Source: Aaosphaeria pasadenensis (taxonomy: Eukaryota > Ascomycota > Dothideomycetes > Pleosporales). From it: DNA of 64,000 nt. The translations under genes and the position numbers were made by a program. The notes below the pieces were generated by a model. That model ran no database searches. It had not been told where the DNA came from and saw only the letters and a list, made by a program, of their open reading frames with translations. The DNA lies in NCBI GenBank assembly GCA_022813625.1, contig JAKLMB010000043.1, forward strand, positions 1-64,000. Direction: 5' to 3'. Of the stretch, positions 32,874 to 42,445 are shown piece by piece (position 1 is the first letter of the stretch; each line of letters opens with the position of its first letter).

Positions 32874-35188
32874 TCAGACAAGAATGGTATGCTCGATGCC
32901 GGCCATGTTCTCGATGACTTGAATGAAGTAGTCGGCGTACTGGGTGAGGTACTCGGTCCAGACATTGTCACCGATGCTGTAGCCGATGGGAATGATGCCG
33001 AAGAGACGATGAGGGCGACCGTAGGCGCCATAGCTGTTGTAGAGGCCGACGTCATGCTTCATAGACTCCACCTGAGCCCAGAGGTAAGCAACCAACATGG
33101 CAAGAATGGCAACGAGCCAGGGCGAGTTGTTGTGAGAGGCACGCTTGTTCATGGTGACCGAGGGAACGATCATCTCAATCTCAGCTGGTGCGATGGGAGT
33201 GGTGTCAGTTTGGACGATGTCGTGGGCGAGGGTGATGTTTTCGGTCTGAGCGCCGGCATCTATGGCCTCTGGCGCGATTGGAGTACTCTCAACGGTTTGA
33301 ACTCCGGAATGGGTGTAAGTGGGTGTGACAGGCTCCACTGGTGAGAAGTCGATGGTGTTGGTGATGTTGGAGTGAGTAAGTTGAGGTGTGACAGGAGAGA
33401 TCTCGATAGTCTGAACTCCTGATTCGGTGAGCTGAGGAGCGACGGGAGTGATAGGAGCGACATCTATGGTCTGTACTCCAGATGAAGTGAGGGCCGGGAT
33501 GATGGGCGAAATGGGAGCGACATCTATGGTCTGAACTCCAGAAGAAGTGAGCTGAGGTACAACGGGAGCGACATCTATGGTCTGAACTCCAGAGGATGTG
33601 AGCTGAGGAACAAGTGGAGCGATCTCGATGGTCTGAACTCCAGAGGAAGTGAGGGCCGGGATGATGGGCGAAATGGGAGCGACATCTATGATCTGAACTC
33701 CGGAAGAAGTGAGCTGAGGTGTAATCGGAGCGACATCAATGGTCTGAACTCCAGAAGAAGTGAGAGTCGGGACGGCGGGAGCAATAGGAGCGACATCTAC
33801 GGTCTGAACTCCAGAGTAAGTGAGCTGAGGTGTGACAGGAGAGATCTCGATGGTCTGGACTCCTGATTCGGTGAGGTGGGATGCGACGGGAGCGACTTCT
33901 ATGGTCTGAACTCCGGAAGAAGTGAGATGAGGTGCGACGGGAATGACTTCGACTGTCTGGACGTCGGATGAAGTGATGGTAGGAATGGAAGAAGCGACAG
34001 GAGCGACATCAATGGCCTGGACTCCAGAAGAGGTGAGGTTGGGAGTGATGGGAGAGACATCTATGGCCTGGACTCCGGAGGAGGTGAGCTGAGGCTGTTC
34101 GGGTTCGGTAGAGACGATGGTTTGGATGTCGGAGAGAGCAACAAAGTCTTGGTCGGCTTCACTGTTGTTGTCGTCGGCGACGATACCCTCGAAATCTCCG
34201 TCATAGTCAGCCATGTCGAGCTCGTCTTGAAGTGACTCCGCTACTGGATCGATGATGGGATCGGCGGTGGGTCCGGCTTTCTCCTCGACTTTCTCCTCTT
34301 GTTGGGCCTTCAGTCTCGAGGACTCCGCGAGTGACTTCTGGAGAAGATCTTCAAGGTGGACGATGCGCTCGGCCTTGACCTTGGTCTCGTGGTCGCGGTC
34401 GTTGAGTTCTTTGTGGGCGACCCTTATGTCCTCTTCGAGCTCGCGAGCGGCGCGATGGAGCTCCTCAATGCGCTCCTTGTCTTCCATGGCCTCATGAATG
34501 GCCGCCTCTTTCTCGTCGATCTCGGCCTCAGCGCTCTCGAGCTTCAACTCCAGCTCCTTGATCACCAGGTCCTTCTCATCCTCGCGCCTGTTGGCGGCCT
34601 GTCGCTCGGTGGTCTCGAGCTCGCGGTCCGCGTATGCGGCTTGGAGGTGGTCGGTGATGTCCTTGTTGGTCGCGTTGGCAGTCGCGAGCTCATCTCTGTT
34701 CTCTTGGAGCTGCCTGCGCAGCGAGTCGATCTCCTTCACCTGGGTCTTGATCTGGCCGTCGCGCGCGACCACGTCTGCGTCGCGAGAGGAGCTCGTCGTC
34801 TTGAGCTCGGAGACCTCGCGCCGGGAGTCTTGTAGCTGCTTCAGCAGCTCGTCACGCTCCTGCTGGAGCTGCACCATCCTGTCGTAGTCATCTGGGTCCA
34901 TTTTGGCGGACCCAGGCGCGGATGCTGGTGCGGGTGCGTGTGCAGGTGCAGACGCAGACGTGGACGCGGCTTGCCTCCTCGTCTTTGGGACGGCAAACTT
35001 TCGGTGAGGATGTGCGGACGCGGCCGCAAGAGAGGCGAAGGAGGGAGTGGTGGTGGAGGGGAAGGGAGCGGGGGATGGAGATGGAGATGGAGAAGAGGAA
35101 GGGGAGTTGGCGGCAGCAGCGGTGGTGGGTGTGGTGGTGGTGGTGGTGGTGGTGATGGTGGAGGAGGAGGTGGTTGCTGCTGCTGGTG

Positions 35189-35219
<31 letters not shown>

Positions 35220-35480
35220 CGCCGCTTCGGCCTTCCTCTTCTCGGCAACCGCCGCCACCGCCTTTGGATGGCCCTTTCCATTTGCAGCTGCAACGTCTAC
35301 GGGCAGGCCAGCCGGGAACGCGGTCTGGAGTATCGCGACGAGGCGGCCACACTCCTGTGTGGCTTTCGCGAGCTCCTTTCGCGCCTTCACCAGCTCGCCA
35401 GCCATGGACGCTGCGTGCTGCTTGTACTTGTCCAACTCTGAGGCGGTGGACGGCGCCGACGAAGCAGAAGGTCCCGCCAT
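32874..35480 (-). CDS. Coiled-coil, S-x-V-Q-T repeat, membrane-anchored protein, 868 aa
   Basis: A single-exon protein I do not recognise by name. The open frame reaches 35615, but only from a TTG; the ATG at 35480 has A at -3 and G at +4. Order: short coiled coil (13-50), low-complexity region with Ala86-95 and Thr/Ser/Pro runs (to about 195), long Glu/Arg/Lys coiled coil (195-400), an acidic stretch (410-445), then 17 recognisable and one decayed copies of a unit centred on S-[GD]-[VI]-Q-[TA]-[IV]-[DE] (residues 450-760), then one membrane helix (786-803) and a 65-residue tail. The QT core resembles the short linear motif bound by LC8/DYNLL dynein light chain. The plan suggests a tail-anchored scaffold on an organelle or nuclear envelope. 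Function is inference; the repeats and helix are seen directly. Confidence 0.88.
33200..34133 (-). repeat. In-frame tandem repeat of 51 or 60 bases (17/20 aa)
   Basis: Within the membrane-anchored protein gene. The central Gln of successive units falls at residues 453, 471, 488, 508, 525, 542, 559, 579, 596, 616, 633, 650, 670, 690, (about 707, decayed), 728, 745 and 757. Spacing is 17 residues, or 20 when a three-residue insert (such as IIP or AVP) is present. DNA copies in the centre are nearly identical, implying recent duplication or conversion, while the edge copies are diverged. Confidence 0.92.
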
Positions 35481-36180
35481 CTTGATGGCGGTTGGTGATT
35501 GGTTGGTTGGCCGATCGGCCGGTGCTTTGATTGGTTGGTTGGTTGCGGTGGTGGTGGCCTCCGCAATTCTGGTGTCGACAGCTTGAGAGGGGAAAGGAGA
35601 AGAAAGGAACCTCAAGAACTGAACGAGGAGGGAGGTTTATATACCAGCACAAAGACTATTGTTGCCAGGCAACAATAACAGCACGAGGGCAGGCGCGGCG
35701 TCGCGTTGGGTGTTTACAGAATCACCTTGAAACCACGCGGCGGCGCAACAATAACAACAATAGCAGCGGCCACCTTCACTTGCAAGTGAGAATTCTCTCT
35801 CACTTGATCGGGGGGCTGGGAGAATAGCGGCGATCGGGAACAATAGGAACGGCACGAAAAGACAGCGCTCAATTGGGACGAGTGACTATTGCTCGCTGCG
35901 AGGGTGAGTGCCAGTGAGTGATATTGAGTGATATATGGATTTCTGAAGCTATTCAGCTTGAGTTCGTGATTGTAATATAGTGTGACTATAGCTCTACATA
36001 GTGCCTTCAACGATAGAGAGAGGATCACCTGGATTATATCCAACAATCCGAAGGTAGCCCTACCACGTTATCACTGATGAGAAGGTTGAATTGGAAAGAC
36101 CCTATCTAGTCTACGAGGTCTACAGTAATAGTCATACAATCAAAGAAGTTCTATAGCAAGCATATACCATATTCTAACTT
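35481..36180. other. Promoter region and left flank of the degenerate island
   Basis: Upstream of the repeat-protein gene. It includes GATTGGTTGGTT-type repeats near 35497-35540 (inverted CCAAT elements) inside the presumed leader, then AT-richer sequence. No gene supported. Confidence 0.6.
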
Positions 36181-36297
36181 GAATTATGATGTATCAACCG
36201 CCAAACAAAACAAGGGGTTCAGTGCCTTTCCCCCTGACGAGGCACCAACAGTGCAGGAAAACTGGAGTACTCACAGGACTTCACGACATGCAAGCAC

Positions 36298-36672
36298 ATG
36301 AACGCCAATCTCACCGTAAACCACTTCCATCAAAGACTCAGAAACGGCTTCAAATACTTCATCCACATCCCCGTACAACATCTCGAAGGCATCCAGCGCA
36401 CCTCCAACAACACCAATCCCGCGATCCAGAAACTATCACAGAGCCTTACTCCGTTCCTACATGAAGATATGCATCGCCTCAACATCGTTCTTATTCATGC
36501 CTACGCAAACCACTATGGTTGGTACACTCGTGTTCCTAGAGGCATTGCATCTCCAAGTAAAGGCGGCGACGAGGAACCTCGAGTGTTAGAGGATAAGGGT
36601 GAGGAACCTCGAGAGCTGAAGAATGAGGGTGAGGAAACTCGAGATCGTTATGGTTCTAATGTTGAAAAATAG
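36298..36672 (+). CDS. Unplaced open frame in degenerate island, 124 aa
   Basis: An ATG-started frame of 124 codons. The first 75 residues (for example HRLNIVLIHAYANHYGWY) look protein-like but I do not recognise them. The rest is the ten-residue EEPR repeat. It lies directly before the helicase remnant on the same strand and may be a surviving piece of the same or a neighbouring decayed gene. Confidence 0.25.
   Translation: MNANLTVNHFHQRLRNGFKYFIHIPVQHLEGIQRTSNNTNPAIQKLSQSLTPFLHEDMHRLNIVLIHAYANHYGWYTRVPRGIASPSKGGDEEPRVLEDKGEEPRELKNEGEETRDRYGSNVEK
36571..36655 (+). repeat. 30-base tandem repeat, nearly three units
   Basis: Units start at 36571, 36601 and 36631 and share a GAGGAAMCTCGAG core. 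They translate in the local open frame to a ten-residue EEPR-type repeat. Confidence 0.85.
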
Positions 36673-36781
36673 ATATCCCTATTCATCCATGATCACCTCG
36701 ACACTATCATCAAAGGTTCTGTTAAGGTGGAGTTCTTCCTTGAGAAGCTCGGCGAGATCCTCCGATTTCGGCGCCAGCAGT

Positions 36782-37246
36782 TCAAGGATGGTAGTTATCA
36801 CGGACTTTGGGTTCAACGTTGCAGTTTTCCAGAGGGTCTTGATGAAGAAGTATCCACGCGTACCATATGTTCTGTATGGAAGCTGGTCTACAGGCTCAAA
36901 GAGACAGGAGTTCCTTAGCTGGTTCAAGGATGCAAGAGATGAAAACCAGGCGCCTAGTCCAGAGGACGGAATGCAACCGTTCTTGAATGAAATAAGTCCA
37001 GTTGTGTCATTTAGCACGGCAAGGACACTTGGGGCAGGAATCAATCTCCAGCGAGCCAACTATTTGATTATGATGGAGCCGTTAATCGATAGTCAGCTCT
37101 GGTCACAATGTGTTAAGAGGGTTCATCGGATTGGCTCTACTGAACCTGTACACATCCATACTCTCACTGTGGATGGGGTGATAGCAGAGCAGCATTTCCA
37201 GAGTCAAGTGAGGTTGGAAATCCAAGCTTGGCCCGAGTCGCAATGA
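36782..37246 (+). pseudogene. SNF2-family helicase C-terminal domain remnant
   Basis: An open stretch encodes a recognisable helicase C-terminal lobe: VVITDFGFNVAVFQRVL, then SWSTGSKRQEFLSWFKD, then VVSFSTARTLGAGINLQRAN (motif V region), LIMMEPLIDSQLWSQ and VKRVHRIGSTEPVHI (motif VI, normally QxxxRxHRxGQ). The frame stays open back to 36623, but those residues are not helicase-like, and the ATP-binding lobe (motifs I-III) is absent. I therefore read it as a 5'-truncated, decayed copy rather than a working remodeller. Conserved residues survive in motifs V and VI, so the loss may not be ancient. Confidence 0.7.
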
Positions 37247-37618
37247 CCAACTGGGAAAATAAGAAGGACTAAAGTTCTTAACACACAATGTTTGATGTTC
37301 AAAGGACTAAATTTAGCATAACTACATATATATATATATATTATTATGTGACAGTCAACGTACAAAACATTCCAAATGAGACGGGCCGTCAGGCTCAAGC
37401 AACCTCCTCCGGGAACAAAGCGAACAGAAAAAGGAAACCCCATCGACTGAAGAGGAAAGCCCGAAAAGCTCTCCAACTGGAGAAAATAGAAACAAGATGC
37501 AACTGCATTGTCCGATGCCGCCGAGGATGTATTAGATTCCTTTCGGGTACCCATCAGAGATTCGAATAACACGACGATACTCACCAATTCCTGATATCCT
37601 ATCTCTGAAGCACGGTGG

Positions 37619-38155
37619 TTGGCTTACCCGTTGGCATCCTGGACTTTGCGATCGAGTCCCAGTCACGATGGTCCCCAACAGCCATACACATACGATTGTG
37701 GCATTTACGCATTGAACAGCATTCGGACGATAACCAGACGGGATAGTTGCACCAATTTAACTAGAGGACGCCGCTATATACCGGTCTCAAATTGCAACCC
37801 TGATATCTCGCCATTTTTCCGCGGAAGCTGTCGAGTTCGAGATGGTGTACAGTCGAGTTCGATAACAATGAAGTCCATGTGCTATACATGGTCAATCCGC
37901 ATATCAGCAGTTTCTGTAAGTCGTTCAGTGGCCCACACTGAATTGATTCACTGGATGAGAAAGTCGCCGGAGGCGATCGCCTCTTGGATCAGATTAAATG
38001 CCAATACTTATATTGAGCGAAGTGTATGTAAATTTGGCAAGTATTGGGGCATAACAGCACAGGATCATAAAGATCACCTCAAAACACCAAGTGGCCCTCT
38101 CGAATTGATCTGTTCGCTTTCTCCCAATGAGCTATCCACGTTGGGATGCAAATAA
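37619..38155 (+). pseudogene. Ulp1/C48-type protease remnant
   Basis: A 178-codon frame contains WLAYPLASW-like sequence just upstream (partly in another frame) and QQPYTYDCGIYALNSIRTI, which resembles the catalytic Cys segment (DCGIY) of SUMO-type C48 peptidases. The His/Asp part of the triad is not seen in frame. The rest (ELIHWMRKSPEAIASWIR and the C-terminal end) is not recognisable. No credible start. It lies 370 bases after the helicase remnant on the same strand. The family call rests on one short segment. Confidence 0.45.
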
Positions 38156-40326
38156 GATCCCACAACACGCTGCCACATCCATTCCCCTCCGCCTCCGCAA
38201 AGCGCATTCTCCATCACTTTTCTCACCTCGAAGAAGATATAGGCTGGGCAAACCGTGTCCACCAGGTCATTTCGAACTGAACCTCGAGCGTCGCATCGCA
38301 TCGCATCGCATCGCGTCACGTTACGTCACCTCACGACTCGTCGAACACCAAATCAATCAAAGCACCCCCCTTTCCCCCCGTCCCGAGTCCCGACTTCAAC
38401 ATCATATGGGAGGACGTCGGAAACACTGGAGCGCCAAGGCAAGCGAGGGCCGAGTCTTCGCTTCCGAGCTACGAGTAGAGAGAAGCAGAGAAAAGTACAT
38501 AAATAGGCAATAATGTATACATTGTACATCATATAGCTGTGAGTGCTATCGCGCGTACATGGTGCGTGCCGTATGATGGATCCGAGGAGGGGGGAGGTTC
38601 GAGAAGCTGAGCAGACGTTACGTTGGTACTATGCAAAAGGGCGGTAGCGAGGCTGGATAAGGTGCAATTTGGACGACGACAATGTAGACACGGGGCTATG
38701 ATACCGTGACCAGGAGGTACATTAGGTACTATGTATACCTCGTCCGCGATGGAGCAATGGAACGAACTGGGTCGGGGTGCCATTATTGGATTGATTTACA
38801 GAACCTATATTGAGATAAGTCGCTTGCGAGGGTTATACTCAGTCGTCATTGGACGTGGATATCAATAGGCAGATCGGTTGGACATTTCTCGGATCAGACC
38901 GTAAAGCAGGTGATGAGTGGGACGGACTGGGGTATTACGACGGAAGCGTGGGAGGAGATGACATGATGGCGTGGGGATCAGGGCAGTCAACAGCTGGTAC
39001 CTATTCTGTTGGAGATGGCAGAACAGTAAAATGTTGATGGCAAAATTTTCTTTCATATTGGGTTGAAAGATCTAGATTGGCGTGATTCACATTGGGCATC
39101 AAGCGCCTCATGGGGGAACGGAAGTGGGCTGGGCCATGCGAACTTCGCAACAGCAGCGCAAAACAATGCGCGCTGTAGCATCCATCCGTCGTACCATCGG
39201 TCGTCTCTGAGGCGGCTCACCATGATTCGCAGGTTGAAGACTAATCATTCTGATTCCGTTCCATTTGCGCTCGCGCAAGCTATGCATTAAAAACTTGGCC
39301 ATCCAGTCATCAAAACATCCTCTTCGTGTGGCTGTCATACGCAACAAATGATGTATACATGCGAAGAATACTGTGGAAAAATAGATCCGGAAAGCCCTAA
39401 TGCAATCGTGAAGAGAAGGGGCGTTACTAGAAAAAGACGAAATAATCGCGACATGTGGACGAATTTTGAAGAAGGAAAAGAAAAGGCTCGTTGGGAAATT
39501 TTCCACGTAGATTCTCCGAACGTATCGAACGCAGGCTGGAAAGAACTAATCCGGCGGACATCCTAGGTCAGAAAGGGACGCTGTCAATGGCTAGATCCAG
39601 TATGTGGTGTTGCGGTCTCTCATGGTAGAGTCTGGTGGAATCCGGGGCCCCGTGGAAACTACCAGGAATGGGGATGGGTGACGGTGGCCGTAGAAGTGAG
39701 CTTCGCTCGATCTCTGAGCTCGCCGATATCTATCACCGCAATTGCAGGTTTGCGCTACAAGTGTCCTAGTGGTAGTAACAACAGCGGAAGGGCTGATCCG
39801 GGAACACATTAGAGGCAGATGCGAGGATGAATCGCTCCTGGACTGAAACAAAAGAAATGGAAACAAAAAGAAAAGACTCGTAAAGGTTCCGAACCGGCTT
39901 AGTATGGCGTACTCCTCTCCAGCTGGCAATAAATGGAAATAACGATCTATCCGGTTTCTTTTCGAAACGATGATGACATGTGGACATGTTCAGGGAACTG
40001 GCCAATACACGCAACGCAAGGGCTCAAACTCCGGACGCAGGCTCATGAAAAAGGGGGTATCTCCGGACGCACAGGGTGACGGGGGGAAGAGGACGGCAGT
40101 ACCTGGTGGTCATGGGAAATCTACGATCGACATATTTGGGTTGAGGGTTAAGATTCGAAAGGACAGATTACTGTCGTCGTTGGCCAGGTATTCCTCCCGC
40201 TGGTATCGGATATTCTGGATCGCGGCCCGAGTTAGATGATTCTACAGCCTGGCAAGGACACAGGTACTCACCTTTGCCATCCGAAGCTAGGTACCATCCG
40301 GGTCGCACAGTGCGGCTAGAAGGGGC
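38156..40326. other. 2.2 kb intergenic, no supported gene
   Basis: Includes a short CGCAT repeat at about 38289-38320. Short frames occur on both strands and none is convincing. Confidence 0.5.
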
Positions 40327-41172
40327 TTAGCGATATACCAAAAAGTCGTCGGCGAAGTAACCAAAATACCTGCTTGGAGGCGGTGGCGCCTGCTGGGTTT
40401 GTGGGCTGTAGCTGTATTGTGGTTGTTGTGAGTATCCTGGGTGGGCCTGCTGGGTGGCATATCCGGGATGTTCTGATCGGCCAGGTTGTTGGGGATATCC
40501 TGTACTGTACTGTGGGATGGATTGTGTAGTCCTGGGCTCGCTGCTGTAACCAGGCTGGACCGGGCTGTATCCTTGAGGTTGGGAAGTGGTGTTGTAACTC
40601 TGCTGGGGATTTGAATGTGTGTAGTTGGGGGACTGATCGTATCCGCTGCGGGACTGAGTCTGTTGCTGCTGGCGTCCGCCATATGGATCGTCACCAGTGG
40701 GGCCGTAGTACTGGCGGGACTGGTGTATTGTCGAGTCCCGATAGGCAGCCAACTGATCTTGCTGTCCTGCAGAAAAGTCAGGGTGTCTCGACTTGCCTTC
40801 TCGCACAAGAGGACTACCTCTGCGACCGATCTGTTCTTGCTCTCTTTCCCACCTCTGGGTGTCAAGCTTCAGATCATTGATCATTTCCTGTTGCGATCGC
40901 GTTAGTCTTCGCTGCTGCCGAAGAGTCCTGGAAAGAAAAACGTACCGAAGTAAGCGTACGATAGGCAGTGACCCAATAACCTGGCCTGCCCTGCGAAACG
41001 GTTAGAGACACGATGTCAAAGGCGCCAGCGGGCGAGCGGAGATGCAAACCTCGTTCTCTCCTGGCTTGACGAGGGCATCGGGCCCTAGGTAGCGCTGGAT
41101 ATCGGCTTGGATGACGACTCTGGTGATGCCCTCGCCAGGGACCCACCAGTTATTCAGTCGTGGTCGCGCCAT
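40327..41172 (-). CDS. RfeG-like fungal protein with Gln/Tyr/Pro-rich tail, 242 aa
   Basis: Exons: 41050-41172, 40946-40990, 40327-40887; donors GTTTGC and GTACGT, acceptors CAG, all in phase 0. The N-terminal module reads WWVPGEGITRVVIQADIQRY, LGPDALVKPG, GYWVTAYRTLTS and EMINDLKLDTQRW. This matches my memory of Pezizomycotina proteins annotated 'transcription factor RfeG', a name with little functional backing; I see no classical DNA-binding domain. From about residue 110 the protein is a low-complexity Gln/Tyr/Pro/Ser/Gly tail (prion-like composition) ending RYFGYFADDFLVYR. The 45-base middle exon is easy to miss. Upstream, the minus strand is very pyrimidine-rich for more than a kilobase, suggesting a long leader. 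Confidence 0.8.
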
Positions 41173-42394
41173 GATATGATAAAGGTGACGAGTACTAGTA
41201 GTGAGGTGACGGGAAGAGGTAAAGAAAGGCAGCACTGATGTCAATGCCGGGAGAAGAGGCCAAGGAATACCTGAAGGAACAAGGCGAGAGGGACGGCAGG
41301 CTGAAGATAGATAACGGACGGCAGTGGACCAGGGATCAGGCAGTAGACCGTGGGCGTGCGGTCACAGTCAGGGTATTAGGGGACAGGATCTAAAGCAGAC
41401 TGCAGCGTTATCAGGTGGAAAAGAGAGAGGGAGAGTAGAGGCGAGGAGAGAGTGTGAGAGAGATCCAGATGGAGAGGCAGGCAGGACAGGGAAGTTGCGG
41501 GGTGGACCAATATACCGGCACTTGATGGGTGGCCTGTGACAGAGCTGGAGACAGATGGGCTTGCAATGGGCGGCGTGATGTGCAGATGCAACAGGCGGCG
41601 TCCAGATTGGGAATAAGAGGTGGCCGACGACTGGGACAAGGGTAGGCCGAAGGTGATCCAGGGTAGTCCAAGAGGTTAAGGTTGGTTACCTGAGTTTCCG
41701 TACGGTCTGTGGCAGAGGAGAGTCTCTAGAGAGTACGGGAGTACGGAGTACGGAGTACTGGAGTAGATTGGAGAGTGGAAAAAAAGACGAAAAGAGTGGG
41801 CAGAAGTCTTTCTTTTAAGGCTAGCCCCTTCAAGGGATTTGCGTGTGTGTGAGTGTGAGTGTGAAGAGTTTGAGTGTCTGTGAGTATGTAATTGTACCGG
41901 TGGTAGGAGGTACAAGAGTGATACTTTGACGGTGGCTTTGCCCGACAGGTATGTATGTATGTATGTAGTATGTACACACAGCCTGGTAGTCTTGTCAATT
42001 CAAGAGTATAGAGTGTGAGGTATGTAGATGATGGTGGTGGTGGTGGTGTTTTGGAGTATGTGCTGTGGTATGCGTGCACGGAAAAAGATGCAGAAACCGT
42101 CCCAAGTGGAAACGGACGGTACGGGCGACGGGAGGAATACCTCGGAGGACGATGAGAGAGGGATAGATAGATGGAGAGGGAGGGAGGGAGGAAGAGTGTG
42201 TGTATGAATTTGAGAGTGACTGGGTGAGGGGCAGGGGGATGATGGAGGGAGGGAGGGGTGACCAGGAGAATGCGGCTCTTTCGGGTTGGCGATAGAGAGA
42301 TGACTGCAGTGGAGAGTAGATAATGGTGGAGCGGATGGCGAGAGAATTAGATGAGGTTGAAGCGAGAGAAGTGGGATGGTGTGTGAGGTAGAGT

Positions 42395-42445
42395 GAGTAG
42401 AGTAGAGTAGAGTAGAGTAGAGTAGAGTAGAGTAGAGTAGAGTAG
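42395..42445. repeat. (AGTAG)n pentanucleotide repeat
   Basis: About ten units of GAGTA read directly from the sequence, in the purine-rich region upstream of the RfeG-like gene. Confidence 0.93.

Noticed and set aside
33200..34133. Regular repeat/spacer look suggestive of a CRISPR-like array
   Set aside because: Units are in frame, diverge by codon-like substitutions and lie inside an intact coding sequence; the genome is eukaryotic.
35047..35586. Plus-strand frames of 100-180 codons rich in Val, Gly, Cys and Leu
   Set aside because: Antisense shadows of the low-complexity N-terminal part of the membrane-anchored repeat protein.
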